Shown in pieces: positions 38,832 to 48,781 of a stretch of DNA of 64,000 nt (position 1 is the stretch's first letter; every line of letters begins with the position of its first letter). Source of the stretch: Geotalea toluenoxydans JCM 15764 (GTDB taxonomy: Bacteria; Desulfobacterota; Desulfuromonadia; Geobacterales; Geobacteraceae). The stretch spans positions 1 through 64,000 of the forward strand of contig NZ_BBCJ01000001.1 of assembly GCF_001311985.1 (NCBI RefSeq). The letters run 5' to 3'. Both the position numbers and the translations under genes were made by a program. The notes under the pieces were generated by a model, which ran no database searches, was not told the origin of the DNA, and saw nothing but the letters and a program-made list of their open reading frames with translations.

Positions 38832-40392
38832 TCAGATATCCCAGTTGTCGATCTTCATGGTGCCGTTCTTGGCCAGGTTGACCTGCATCTTGAAGACCCG
38901 GTCCAGAAGCTGGGGCTCGTGGCCGGCCTTTCTCGCAATGCAATCCTTGGTCGCCATATCAAGGTACTCCTGGAGGAGCGGCTTGTAATCCGGGTGGGCG
39001 CACTTGTCGATGATGAGCTGGGCGCGGCTTTTCGGATCGAGGCCTCGCAGGTCGCGAGTCCCTGCTCGGTGACCAGGACGTCCAGGTCGTGCTCGGTGTG
39101 GTCCACGTGGGGCACGTGGGGCACGACGCAAGTGATGCCGGTCGGGTCGGTCTTGGTGGGACGTGCCGACGGGGTATGCATGATGGATAGGTAGGCGTTG
39201 CGCAGGAAATCGCCGGAGCCGCCGATGCCGTTGATCATGCGGGTGCCGCCTACCAGGGTGGAGTTGGCATGGGCATAGATATCGAACTCAACCGGGGTGT
39301 TCATGGCAATGCATCCCAGGCGGCGGATCGGTTCCGGGTGGTTGGCCACGGAGAGGGGGCGCATCATCACCTTGCTGCTATACTTGTCCCAGTTGCCGTA
39401 AAAACGCTTGAAGCCGTCAACGGAGAAGGAGAGGGAGACGGTGGAGGCGAAGTCCAGCTTTCCTGAATCAAAGAAGTCGAGCATGGTGTCCTGGAGCACT
39501 TCGGTCCAGACATTGAGACCGCTGAACGGTCCATTGGCCAGGCCGCCGATGACGGCATTGGCGATGGAACCGACGCCCGATTGCAGCGGCAACAGGTTTT
39601 TCGGCAGCCGGCCGTTTTTCACCTCGAACTGGAAGAAATCGATGATGTTATCGGCAATGGCTTTAGAGGTGTCATCCTGTTCGCTGAAGGAGCGGCCGTT
39701 GTCGGGACGGTTGGATTCGACGATGGCGACGATGCGGTCGATGTCGATGCGCACGTAGGGAGAACCGGCACGATCGTCAACCCGGCTGATGAGGAACGGG
39801 AGGCGGTGGGAGGATTGACCGGTTCGATGATGTCGTGGAGCCCTTCAAAGCTGGGGATGGAGGTGTTGATTTCGATGATGATCTTGTCGGCGATCTGTAC
39901 TATTTCAGGGACGGCCCCGCAGGAAGCGGTGAGGACCAGGCCGCCGTTTTCGGTGATGGCGGAACATTCGATGATGGCGATGTCCAGGCGGCCGCCGTTA
40001 TCCTTGGTGTAAAAGCCATATCCCAGGTCTTGGGCAAACATGGAGAGATGACGGTCTCCCATGCGGATGCGCCCTTCGTTGATGCCGGCCTGGATGTTCT
40101 TGCCGGTCTGGTACGGCCAGCGGCGGTCGATCATGTCCAGTGATGCCCAGCGGTCTTCGGTCTCAACCCCGACCGATGCACCGATGAAAAGGTTGAACTT
40201 CAGTTTTCCCTGCAGGCCGTTTTTTTCCACATGATCGGCAAGGGCGATGGGGACCATTTTCGGGTAGCCGGCCGGGGTAAAACCGGACCAACCGACATTC
40301 ATTCCGTTCTTGAACAGCGGAATGACTTCTTCCACCTTGGTGATCTTGGCGTGAAGGCTTGTTTTTCTAATTCTGTCATGAATTTCCGACAT
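38832..40392 (-). CDS. Acetyl-CoA hydrolase/transferase family, probably succinyl-CoA:acetate CoA-transferase (two frameshifts)
   Basis: About 520 residues. Activates acetate with succinyl-CoA, the entry of acetate into the TCA cycle in Geobacter. [20 protein letters not shown] and [16 protein letters not shown] open the protein; [34 protein letters not shown] (CoA loop) and [20 protein letters not shown] fit the family. Frame changes near 39815 (CCCC to CCC) and 39060 (one base missing before GACCTG). GAGGAG is properly spaced from the ATG at 40392, so the longer reading to 40476 is rejected. A TetR gene lies upstream on the same strand with an operator-like palindrome between. Confidence 0.88.
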
Positions 40393-40438
40393 CTGCCTAC
40401 TCCTCTTCTCAGTAAGAAATATCTGCATCAATTGCAGG

Positions 40439-40454
40439 TCGAACGTTCGTTCGA
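40439..40454. promoter_or_regulatory. Operator-like palindrome, probable TetR site
   Basis: TCGAAC-GTTC-GTTCGA is a perfect 6+6 inverted repeat with a 4-base spacer. It lies between the CoA-transferase start and its upstream TetR gene, where a local repressor would bind. Confidence 0.6.
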
Positions 40455-40548
40455 ATTCGGGGGAGGATATTAACATCTAAAAAATTACCCTGCAATCAAA
40501 TTTGTATACAGTAAGTGGGAAGAGTGGCGGTGGCGGCGTGTGACGGAG

Positions 40549-41136
40549 CTAGGTGAGAATCCCCTTGCCGAAAAGGTCCATGTAATGGCGGATCAGTTCT
40601 TCATCCCTTTCGGGTGAGTGGCTGACGATTTCCCGGGTGGCGAGGGTGCTGAGAAAGTAGTAATTGACCATGCCTATCATGCCAGCACCGTATCCACAGC
40701 TCAGTCCCTGGCGAAAATGGCGGATGCGGATGCCCTCCTCAACGGTTTCCATGAGGATGCGAATGACTTTCTTGATGGCCGGATCGACAATGGTGGCAAA
40801 ATAGGGGGTGGGATTGGTAAGCTCGCTGGTATAGAAACGCATCAGGTATGGGTATTCCCGGTGGCGCCTGATGCTCCAGCGGATGTAGGCCTCGATTTTT
40901 TCCAGGGGTGCGGCCTCCAGCTCCCTGATGGTTTCGATCTGCTCGAAACAGGCGAACTGTTCCTGCAGGACCAGTGAATAAAGTCCCTCCTTGCCGCCGA
41001 AGTGATAGGAGATCATTGAAATGCTGACCTCTGCAGCTTTGGAAAGCTCGCGGATGCCGACCCCTTTGAGTCCCCGCTCGGCAAAAAGGCGGGTGGCCGT
41101 GTCAATAAGGTTGTTGCGGTAGTCTTTTTTTACCAT
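40549..41136 (-). CDS. TetR/AcrR-family transcriptional regulator
   Basis: 195 residues, intact. N-terminal HTH: LIDTATRLFAERGLKGVGIR, ELSKAAEVSISMISYHFGGK, the classic TetR DNA-binding signature, followed by an all-helical ligand/dimer domain (EYPYLMRFYTSELTNPTPYF). It is upstream of and codirectional with the CoA-transferase gene; the 16-bp palindrome at 40439 is the obvious candidate operator. A role in sensing acyl-CoA or organic acid supply is plausible but inferred only from the neighbour. Confidence 0.88.
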   Translation of the reverse strand: MVKKDYRNNLIDTATRLFAERGLKGVGIRELSKAAEVSISMISYHFGGKEGLYSLVLQEQFACFEQIETIRELEAAPLEKIEAYIRWSIRRHREYPYLMRFYTSELTNPTPYFATIVDPAIKKVIRILMETVEEGIRIRHFRQGLSCGYGAGMIGMVNYYFLSTLATREIVSHSPERDEELIRHYMDLFGKGILT

Positions 41137-41266
41137 TTCTCACCTTTGGCGTTTGTCTGGGAAATATAACCAAAAAGATGAAACAAGGCAAATGATATGG
41201 GTATTCCTATTCATCAAGGGAGGGGGGATCCCAGAGATTCTCCCCCATCGAAACTTTTTGCCGAAT

Positions 41267-41295
41267 AAAAAAAGCCCCTCGTGAAACAGAGGGGC
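41267..41295 (-). terminator. Terminator of the malectin-repeat gene
   Basis: On the minus strand GCCCCTC and GAGGGGC enclose an 8-base loop and are followed by TTTTTTT, 29 bases past the stop codon. Confidence 0.8.
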
Positions 41296-41323
41296 GAAAA
41301 GGAGCATCCATGGGCATTCTAAC

Positions 41324-43049
41324 CTACATGCTCTTCACCAGAATCGCACTCACCTTGCCATAATCTTTGGTACTGGTGAATTTGACGGTGATGGCGCCGT
41401 TGGTCGCTGTGACCGGAATCACCACGTCATAGGCGACGTTTTTCCCCACTTTGGCATAGATGTCCAGGTTGCTGATGACGGTTTGGCCGTTGATGGCTAC
41501 GTTGAAGACCCGTCGACCGGCTGCAGAGAAGTATATCTCGCAAACTTCAGCGTGACCAGGTAATTGCCGTTGGCTGCCGGGATGGTGTAGGAGAAATTGC
41601 CCCACCGTTCGGACTGGTAGAGGACGTCATTGGTGGTGCCGGCGATGGTCGCAGTGGTCTTGGCGGAAGATCCGCCGCTGAATCTGCCGTCAGCCTGATA
41701 CACGGCGCCGGTTGAGTCGGTGAACCTGGCGCCGCCGCTGTTGACGGCAAACAGTACTGCCGATGTTGTCGGGACGAAGGCTGCCGCAATAGTGTGATTG
41801 GCGGTGACGTTGCTAAAGGTGTAGGTGGATACTGCCCCGACCGAAGTGCCGTCGACGGTAACGGCAGAGATTTTGTACCCGCTGCCCGGAATAATGGTAT
41901 AGGTCTGACTGCTTCCGCCAGTGACCGTGGTAGTGCCGGCAGGGCTTATGGTGCCGCCGGTTCCGGCGGAAGCTGTGATGCCGTATGAAGCAATGCCTGC
42001 TGAGGGGCTTATCTTGATGGCGCTGATCTTACCGTAGTCCCTGGTGCTGGTGAAACCGATGGTTACGGCGCCGGTGGTGACGTTGATCGGAATCACCACG
42101 TCATAGGCCACGTTTTTGCCCACCTTGGCGTAGATGTCCAGGTTGCTGATGACGGTCTGACCGTTGACGGTGACGCTGAAGACCCGCTGGCCGGCGGCAG
42201 AGAAGTAAATCTCGGCGAATTTGAGTGTTAGTGAGTAGTTGCCGTTAGCCACGGGGATGCTGTAGGAGAAATTGCCGTAACGCTCGCTCTGGTAGAGGGT
42301 ATCGTCGGTGGTGCCGCCGATTGCGGCTGTTGTTTTTGCGGCACTTCCGCCGCTGAAGGCGCTGTCGGCACCGTAAATCAATCCGGTTGCATCGGTGAAT
42401 GCCGCACCGCCGCTGTTGGCGGCAAAAGACTTCAGGGTACTGCCGGCGGCTACGAAAGTGGCCTGAATGGTGTGGTTGGCGGTGACATTGCTGAAGGCAT
42501 AGGTGGTAACTGCCCCCACCGATACGCCATCTACCGTAACTGCGGAAATCCTGTAGCCGGTGGCCGGGGTGATGCTAAAGGACTGGCTCATCCCCTGGGA
42601 GAGAACCAGCGAACCGGCAGGCGTTATGGAGCCGCCGGCTCCTGCCGATGCCGACAGGGTATAAACCGGGACTGCGGGCGGCGGTGTCGGTGTCGTGTAG
42701 AGCAGTTCGTTGGAAAAGGCGCTGGCCAGACCGGCGGTATCGTAGGCGGTAACGGCGAAATAGTAGGTGGTGGCGTCGTTCAAGGTGGTGAAGGTGTAGG
42801 AATTGACATTACCCACGTTGATATTCTGGGAATAGCTGCCGGGGGCCGTTCCGGCATGGACCGGTAGCCTCCCACAGCGGTCAGAGGGCTTCCGTCTGCG
42901 TAGGTAGTGGTAGGGTCCCATGACAGTGTTGCCTGGGCTGCCATGGAGTGACCGGCACAGATGTGGGATGCCATGAGAAAAACTGCAAAAATGAAGAGGG
43001 CCAGACGGAAAACTGCTGTTGGTGAAGCTTCGGACTTGATGCGATGCAC
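41324..43049 (-). CDS. Exported FnIII/malectin-domain repeat protein (two frameshifts)
   Basis: About 575 residues. Signal peptide (FRLALFIFAVFLMASHICAG); a fibronectin-III-like domain (ATLSWDPTTTYADGSPLTAV ... TTLNDATTYYFAVTAYDTAG); then two units, each made of a bacterial repeat (SAGAGGSITPAG ... GYRISAVTVDGVSVGAVTTY) and a malectin-like carbohydrate-binding domain (GNFSYSIPVANGNYSLTLKF, AEIYFSAAGQRVFSVTVNGQ). The two malectin domains are close duplicates, sharing TVISNLDIYAKVGKNVAYDV. Frame changes near 42865 and 41530. Probably a surface or periplasmic polysaccharide-binding protein. Confidence 0.82.
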
Positions 43050-43162
43050 GGGTTACATACCTCCAGGACCTTTTTTTGCCACCGGTGTTGTGGTTGATTG
43101 ATGTAAGTAACTGCTTGTTAAAAATGCAATGAGAGGTCGTGATGCAAGGCCCGAGCAAGGAA

Positions 43163-43193
43163 GAAACCAGCCTTGTGGAAGGTGGCTGGTTTC
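43163..43193 (-). terminator. Hairpin after the PBP gene
   Basis: GAAACCAGCC and GGCTGGTTTC form a perfect 10-bp stem; on the minus strand TTCCTTG follows. Lies 143 bases past the stop of the transpeptidase gene, upstream of the malectin-repeat gene. Confidence 0.5.
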
Positions 43194-43335
43194 CCGTGTG
43201 CGGCAACGCAGCAAACCCCGCAGTGGATTATTGCCGAAGCGATAGCGGGAGTATGTTCAGATTACGGGGAGGTGCAAAATTTTGATGTGATGTAAGTCAC
43301 CTTACCGGCATGGGGAGGGGGATGGGACAAAGATC

Positions 43336-44598
43336 TTACTTGCCGGCGAAAAAGATATCCAGGGCGGCGCGGCCCAGTTGCGGGGCACGCAGCCTCAACA
43401 GATCGCCGTTTATGGTGAGGGCGACAAAGGCTATCCGGGGATTGTCTGCCGGGGCGAGGCCGGCAAACCAGTTGTAATGACCACGGGGATCATAGCCGAT
43501 GATGGAACCGGTTTTGCCTGCTACTGGAATAAGGCTGTGGTAGCGAAGGCCTTTGCTATCCCTGAAAGCAGTCTTCGCCGTCCCGGTAATGACCGTGCCG
43601 GACATGGAGCGGATCAACTCACCGGCCACATGTGGTGAAGTCATTGTAAAAAGAGGGGATGGTTTCATCTGGTAAATCTCTTTTCCCCCGGGTTTATGGA
43701 TAGTGTCGACGAAGGAGGGAACGGGCATTGTTCCCCCATTGCCAAGTGCGGCAAAAATCATGGCCACATGGAAGGGGGAAATCTTGATCCGGTAATCGAG
43801 TCCGGCCGCCATGCGCATCAGCTCGCCACTGGTGGAGGGTGTGGGAAGTTCCTCTGTGGCAATGAAATTGCCACCGAACGGGGCGGTGCCGAAACCGAAC
43901 TGTTTAGCCGTCGAAGCAAGCATCGACATATCGAGACATTCCTCTGCAAGCCTGCCGAAGGCCGGGTTTACCGAACGTGCCATGGCATTGCACAAGGGAA
44001 GGGTGGTATCTCCGCCTCGCCCCGGCTTGCCCCATCGGCTCGGGCTTTCCGAAGATGCCCTGCCGCGGAAGTGAAGTGGGGTGAGCGCATTGGCCTTACC
44101 GGACTCGAAGGCTGCTGCTGCAGTGACTACCTTGAACAGGGAGGCCATGGGATAACCGGTGAATGGGGCGCGATTCTCCCACTCCGTCGACAGGGATGAA
44201 TGGGAGACACTGGCCAGCACTCGTCCGGTCTTCGGTTCTATGGCGATAAAGACGGCATAGGGGACCCTGCTTTTCTCCATCACGGCACGCAAGCCTGCCT
44301 GAAGATCCCCATGCAGGGAAAGTCGTGCGATGTTGCCGTCCTGCAGGAGAAGATCGCCGCCTGATGAGGGGGGGAGCCCGGCAGTAGTGCAGACATAACG
44401 GAAGAGGTCCAGGCCGGCAAGAGATGCATAGCGGAAAAGCTGGGGCTTTGCAGGGGCTGAGTCCTTGCCGAAAAGCCTATTGCCCGTGGGGCTTGCGGTC
44501 AGAAAAACAGCGCCCGAAATGCAGACACCGGCAATGATAATGGCGTAAAGTACGGTTTTTCTCATCATGCTATGAAGCTGCTCCTTGTTCCGGATCAT
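43336..44598 (-). CDS. Penicillin-binding transpeptidase-domain protein
   Basis: 420 residues, intact. One N-terminal membrane segment (TVLYAIIIAGVCISGAVFLT), a linker, and a D,D-transpeptidase domain: SxxK as ASLFK, SxN as SVN in MARSVNPAFG, and KTG in VAGKTGSIIGY. Shorter than PBP2/PBP3, with no glycosyltransferase or PASTA domain; it resembles stand-alone PbpA-like transpeptidases. Periplasmic role in peptidoglycan cross-linking. No shape or division genes nearby, so its specific job is unclear. Confidence 0.88.
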   Translation of the reverse strand: MIRNKEQLHSMMRKTVLYAIIIAGVCISGAVFLTASPTGNRLFGKDSAPAKPQLFRYASLAGLDLFRYVCTTAGLPPSSGGDLLLQDGNIARLSLHGDLQAGLRAVMEKSRVPYAVFIAIEPKTGRVLASVSHSSLSTEWENRAPFTGYPMASLFKVVTAAAAFESGKANALTPLHFRGRASSESPSRWGKPGRGGDTTLPLCNAMARSVNPAFGRLAEECLDMSMLASTAKQFGFGTAPFGGNFIATEELPTPSTSGELMRMAAGLDYRIKISPFHVAMIFAALGNGGTMPVPSFVDTIHKPGGKEIYQMKPSPLFTMTSPHVAGELIRSMSGTVITGTAKTAFRDSKGLRYHSLIPVAGKTGSIIGYDPRGHYNWFAGLAPADNPRIAFVALTINGDLLRLRAPQLGRAALDIFFAGK

Positions 44599-44791
44599 TC
44601 AAGGCTGCCATGGCTTCGGAAAAAAATCAACACCCATGGCCGTTGGAGCACAGCTTTTTAAGGGCTAAGGTGATGGTGGTCACTTGCCGGTCATTGGTCC
44701 CATAAAAAACGCTTTTCATTCCTCATAATTCACCATTGAAAAAGCCATTGCAGTTCCAAGTGATATAATTTCTTTCGTTGAGGCACATCCA
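44599..44791. other. Intergenic, promoter region
   Basis: Holds divergent promoters for the transpeptidase (minus) and the lipoprotein (plus). TATAAT at about 44763-44768 is a likely -10 for the latter, but no good -35 at the right distance was seen. No gene. Confidence 0.4.
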
Positions 44792-44840
44792 ATGTTAGCT
44801 GTGGGGGCTTGTAGTCCTGCCCCCTCTACTAACATATTTT
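44792..44840 (+). promoter_or_regulatory. Leader hairpin with T-run before the lipoprotein
   Basis: ATGTTAG (44792-44798) pairs with CTAACAT (44828-44834), with an inner GGGGGC/GCCCCC pairing, followed by ATTTTT. It lies about 24 bases after a TATAAT box and 80 before the ATG, so it may act as a leader terminator. Confidence 0.5.
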
Positions 44841-44918
44841 TGTGCTTATTAATCTTCATTGTCAGCCGATACATTCAATAGGCAACGCCGTTACTTTTTA
44901 TTAAAAGGAGGGCACGCT

Positions 44919-46231
44919 ATGTTGAATTCATTTCTTCCTTCGGTCTTTTCCCCTTTTCATACTCTTCTTACCTGTTCCCGGCGCGTAATCGTTCTGTTGT
45001 TTCTATTTTTGCCGATTGTATCTTTTTATGGATGCAGTGTCACTCACAGCACCTTTACCGTATACGACCTTAATGAAAAGACTGTTGCGTCATTGAGACA
45101 GGATGTTGGCCTGTGCCGTGCTGCAGGCGCCAGGGCCTTACCGGATCGCACCATGTTCTGGCTTTCCATGGCTGCCCTTTATGGTATCGAACATAATACC
45201 AGCGTTGCTACCAACAATTGTCTTCTTTCCCGCGGCTGGCGGCCGAAACTCCAGTTTGCCGGGCCTTTCGGAGCTGTACCGGGGGACCTGGAAACAGCGC
45301 TGAAGAAATGCGGAGCTGAGGGGGGATATTCCGGCTTGCTGGCAAAGGCAGAATTCAGCGGCATGGTGGCAGAAAACGTTATAGCCAAGCTGTCGGTGCC
45401 GGAAATGTTGAATCGGGCCTGAACGGGCTCAGGCAATGTCTGGACTCTTTCGGGTGGCAGGTCATCGACAGGCCTCCGTGGATATCGCCGGACGACGCTT
45501 CTTCCAGTTATGTTGCGGACCCGGTTGCTGAAAACATAGCTGAAAAATTTGTAGTAAGACAAAAAGTAGTGAGGGACACCGGCAAAGCCATTTATTGGCT
45601 GCAGGACAATCCCCATGATGCCACCGATTGTGACTGGCACAAGGCCAGACGCTATGTCATCGGACTTAACAAGGGGCGTTTCAGCGGCTATTCCGACTGG
45701 CGAATTCCACGCAGGGACGAGGTTGAAAGCCTGCTTGATTTTGCAAGGTGGAACGCAGCCAGCGATATGGCAGCTCTACTGAAGAAATTGGGTTTCAACG
45801 GCATTGAAGGTGCAGTCTACTGGACCTCTTCCCCCATCATTGACGATGTTTCCGGAGATGGCATATGGGGGGTGAATTTTGCAACCCGGGAATATATCAG
45901 GCTGGGCAGATCTACGTCCTTCAGTGCAAACGTCCTTCCGGTCAGAGGTCGTGGCTGGGGCTCCAGTGAACCGGAACTTTCCCTTTACGAACCGACGGAC
46001 AAGGAAGGAGAGGGGGAGCTTATAGCTGCCCGCTATCATCGCTGCAAAGCAGGTAACTGTGCTTTAGTTGCCCAAAAACCTAGGAGTCTGTCTGACTTAG
46101 GGGATCGTAGCGAGAGGATAGCAGGTCGAGGACAGATTTACGGAAATTTGAAGACGAATAGTGGACCTATTGGTCGAAAATTTCCGGGAATATGGACCGT
46201 TCTGCTATTCTCGCAGCAGATTCATTCCTAA
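44919..46231 (+). CDS. Lipoprotein with DUF1566 (Lcl C-terminal) domain, 3' end altered by a MITE (one frameshift)
   Basis: About 437 residues. Long signal with lipobox FYGC, then an unknown helical region (LRQDVGLCRAAGARALPDRT), and, after a frame change near 45418, a DUF1566/Lcl domain (WLQDNPHDATDCDWHKARRY, GYSDWRIPRRDEVESLLDF, VYWTSSPIIDDVSGDGIWGV). AAAGGAGGG precedes the ATG. The last 50 or so codons, from about 46082, are read from the inserted MITE, which supplies the stop codon; the original C-terminus has been replaced. The DUF1566 domain itself is complete. Outer-membrane or surface lipoprotein; function unknown. Confidence 0.78.
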
Positions 46232-46246
46232 GTCCGACAGACTCCT
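46082..46246. mobile_element. MITE, copy 2 (165 bp), inserted in the lipoprotein gene
   Basis: Ends AGGAGTCTGTCTGACTTAG and CTAAGTCCGACAGACTCCT, nearly identical to 16129-16292 (a few substitutions and one extra base). The sequence reads T-AGGAG...CTCCT-A, so a TA dinucleotide borders both sides of the GGAG...CTCC core, as after IS630/mariner-type insertion. Confidence 0.85.
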
Positions 46247-46430
46247 ATATTTATCCCTTTAAAACCTCCTTATCAAGGCGCTATTTTCAGGATCTGTTCT
46301 GCAAATAGCGTTTTTCTTGTCAGGCCTATCTCGCCCCTGTTGTTAATTGACATGTTCTAATTTACCGGTAGAGTAAAAATGGTGATTCTTCCAAGTCATG
46401 TAACGCTGCTGCAAAAATAATGGGGAGACC

Positions 46431-48071
46431 GTGGCCGAGCAAAACAATTCCGAGGATAATTCAAAAGATCATGTTTCCGGAAAACCTGTGGGAGAGCAGC
46501 GATTTAAGAAGGCCTTGCTGTGGGTTTTCAGTATTCTGCTGTTTGTTGCAGTAGTGCTATATGTGGCCTCATTTTTTCTCGACGAGCCGTTGCGCCGCTA
46601 TACGGAAAAAACAGCCAACAAGCACCTCAAGGGATATTCCATCAGCCTTTCCGGAATGCACCTGCAACTGGTGGGAGGGACAGTGACGTTGGATGGTTTG
46701 AAAGTTTTACAGGATGCCCATCCTGTTCCACCCATTGCTGTAATTCCAAACGCCAAAGGCTCCATAAGCTGGCGTGACCTCTTGTATGGAAGAGTGGTGG
46801 CGACAATTGGTATCGATCGTCCCATGATGCATATAGACCTGCAGCAGTTAAAGAGTGAGACGGCCAGTAAAGAAAAGTTGAAGGACCGTGGTTGGCAGGA
46901 GGCCATTGAGGCGGTTTCTCCGTTAAAGATAAACAATTTTGTCATCCGGAATGCTTCCGTTACCTATGTGGACAAGGATGCCGGCAAACCCCTGCATCTG
47001 ACTAATTTAAATATAACAGCCGGCAACATCCGCAATGTCCGGGGAAAGAACAAGGTTTACCCCTCTTCTCTGCACATGGATACCGTCATTTTCGGGTCAG
47101 GCAGGGGACAGTTCGACGGTAATGCAAATTTTCTTTCACAGCCTGTGCCCGGCATCAAAGGGACATTCAAGCTGGAGGAAGTACCCCTTGATTATTTCAA
47201 GCCGGTGGCTTCCCACATTAATCTTTCCGTTCGCAAGGGCGTGCTCTCCCTCTCCGGAAATATGGAATATTCTCCGACAATAGCCGGTGTCCAAGTAAAG
47301 GATCTGCAATTTAAAGGGCTGGAGATGGATTATGTCCATTCGGCAGCTACTGCAAAAGCAGAGAAGAAAAGGGCAAAGAAAGTTGGCAAGGCCGCGGGCA
47401 AGGTGAGCAACAAGCCGGAGATACAGCTGCGCATCGACCGAATGAGGCTTACAGGGAGCAACATCGGCGTTATCAACAAGGATGCCGACCCCCCCTATCG
47501 TGTGTTTATTGCCGAGACTGATTTTTCCATGACGAACCTGACCAATCACTTCATCGAAGGCCCGGCTAAGGCTGAACTGTCAGGCAAATTCATGGGGAGC
47601 GGGATAACGAAGGCTTCCGCAGAGTTCAGGCCCGAAAAAAACGGGCCAGACCTTGATCTGCAGGTAAAAATCGAAGATACCAGGCTCAAAGACATGAATG
47701 ACCTTTTCAGAGCCTATGGCAATTTCGATGTGTCGGCCGGCTTTTTCCTCTTTTACGCAGATATTCATGTGCGGAACGACAGGGTTTCCGGTTACCTGAA
47801 GCCGTTGTTCAAGGACATAAAAGTCTATGACAGACGGCGAGACCAGGAAAAGACCGTTTTCCACAAGCTTTATGAAATGCTGGTCGGGGGAGTCGCCAAC
47901 CTGCTGGAAAACAGACCGAGGGAAGAGGTTGCTACCGTAGTCGACATTGCCGGGCCGGTGACAAAACCGCAGACGAGCACCTGGCAGGTCTTGGCGCAGC
48001 TGGTTACCAATGCTTTTTTCAAAGCGATATTGCCGGGATTTGAGAGGGAAGTAACCTCTGCCAGCCGCTGA
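46431..48071 (+). CDS. DUF748 (AsmA-like) inner-membrane-anchored protein
   Basis: 546 residues, intact, GTG start with GGGGAG upstream. One membrane segment (ALLWVFSILLFVAVVLYVAS) then a long periplasmic region of the DUF748/AsmA type: LRRYTEKTANKHLKGYSISL, GIDRPMMHIDLQQLKSETAS, and the C-terminal LVTNAFFKAILPGFERE. A Lys-rich insert (KAEKKRAKKVGKAAGKV) interrupts the middle. These proteins form long beta-taco grooves thought to bridge membranes for lipid movement or to curb outer-membrane assembly. Not in an operon with the preceding MITE-damaged gene. Confidence 0.8.
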   Translation: MAEQNNSEDNSKDHVSGKPVGEQRFKKALLWVFSILLFVAVVLYVASFFLDEPLRRYTEKTANKHLKGYSISLSGMHLQLVGGTVTLDGLKVLQDAHPVPPIAVIPNAKGSISWRDLLYGRVVATIGIDRPMMHIDLQQLKSETASKEKLKDRGWQEAIEAVSPLKINNFVIRNASVTYVDKDAGKPLHLTNLNITAGNIRNVRGKNKVYPSSLHMDTVIFGSGRGQFDGNANFLSQPVPGIKGTFKLEEVPLDYFKPVASHINLSVRKGVLSLSGNMEYSPTIAGVQVKDLQFKGLEMDYVHSAATAKAEKKRAKKVGKAAGKVSNKPEIQLRIDRMRLTGSNIGVINKDADPPYRVFIAETDFSMTNLTNHFIEGPAKAELSGKFMGSGITKASAEFRPEKNGPDLDLQVKIEDTRLKDMNDLFRAYGNFDVSAGFFLFYADIHVRNDRVSGYLKPLFKDIKVYDRRRDQEKTVFHKLYEMLVGGVANLLENRPREEVATVVDIAGPVTKPQTSTWQVLAQLVTNAFFKAILPGFEREVTSASR

Positions 48072-48111
48072 AATAAATGCATATTACCGGAGTAAAACTG
48101 AGCGGGGGATC

Positions 48112-48726
48112 ATGGATATTTCTTCTGCAGGTAAGACAAGAATTCTGATCAATCTGGGCAGCGCTCTTCTGGGAAGAGCGCTGCAGGATGTCATCAGCGC
48201 CAATCCGTCTTTTGAGACCTTTGTCGCCACTGACAGCAGATCAAGCCATGTTTTTGATCCCCATCACATCGTGGTGGACGTCCATGCCCTGGCGAAGGAC
48301 CCGCAGTCCCATTGGCCAAACGCAAAGATGATTCTCATTGATACCGGCTTGCCGGAGGATGAACTTATCTCGCTGCTTCTGCATCATAAATTTTATGGTG
48401 TCATCTCAACGGATACCCCTCCTGAAATGTTTTCCAAAGCTCTGCATACGGTGAACAAAGGACAAATCTGGATTGACAACGACAAGATCAAGGCCTTGCT
48501 TCACAATCAGCCGTCTCATCTTAAGCCCGCAGGTCGTGCCAATCTCAGCAAGAAGGAACAGGACATAGTGGCCTTTATTGCCCAAGGGTTGAAAAACAAA
48601 GAGATAGCCCAAAGGCTCTGCATCAGTGAACAGACGGTGAAGACGCACATAAGCCGTATCTTTAAAAAAGTGGACGTCGTCAGCCGTTCTCAACTTGTCC
48701 CTTTAGCTCTGAAACTGAGAATCTGA
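48112..48726 (+). CDS. LuxR/FixJ-type regulator with degenerate receiver
   Basis: 204 residues, intact. The C-terminal HTH is typical: LSKKEQDIVAFIAQGLKNKE then LCISEQTVKTHISRIFKKVD. The N-terminal 130 residues look like a receiver fold (ILINLGSALLGRALQDVISA) but the Asp triad is not in its usual places, so phosphorylation is doubtful. It lies 41 bases after the DUF748 gene and just before the YihY gene; partner kinase not seen. A single-component or atypical response regulator. Confidence 0.8.
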   Translation: MDISSAGKTRILINLGSALLGRALQDVISANPSFETFVATDSRSSHVFDPHHIVVDVHALAKDPQSHWPNAKMILIDTGLPEDELISLLLHHKFYGVISTDTPPEMFSKALHTVNKGQIWIDNDKIKALLHNQPSHLKPAGRANLSKKEQDIVAFIAQGLKNKEIAQRLCISEQTVKTHISRIFKKVDVVSRSQLVPLALKLRI

Positions 48727-48781
48727 ACTTTGCGAGCCTGCCCCTGTTGTTTGTACAGCCATCTTGACCAGAGGAGCGCAT

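Noticed and set aside
43050-43320. Cyclic-di-GMP (GEMM) riboswitch before the malectin-repeat gene
   Set aside because: Such switches are common in Geobacter and CACGGGAAACC looked suggestive, but the conserved helix and tetraloop elements are missing; the hairpin fits a terminator of the PBP gene better.
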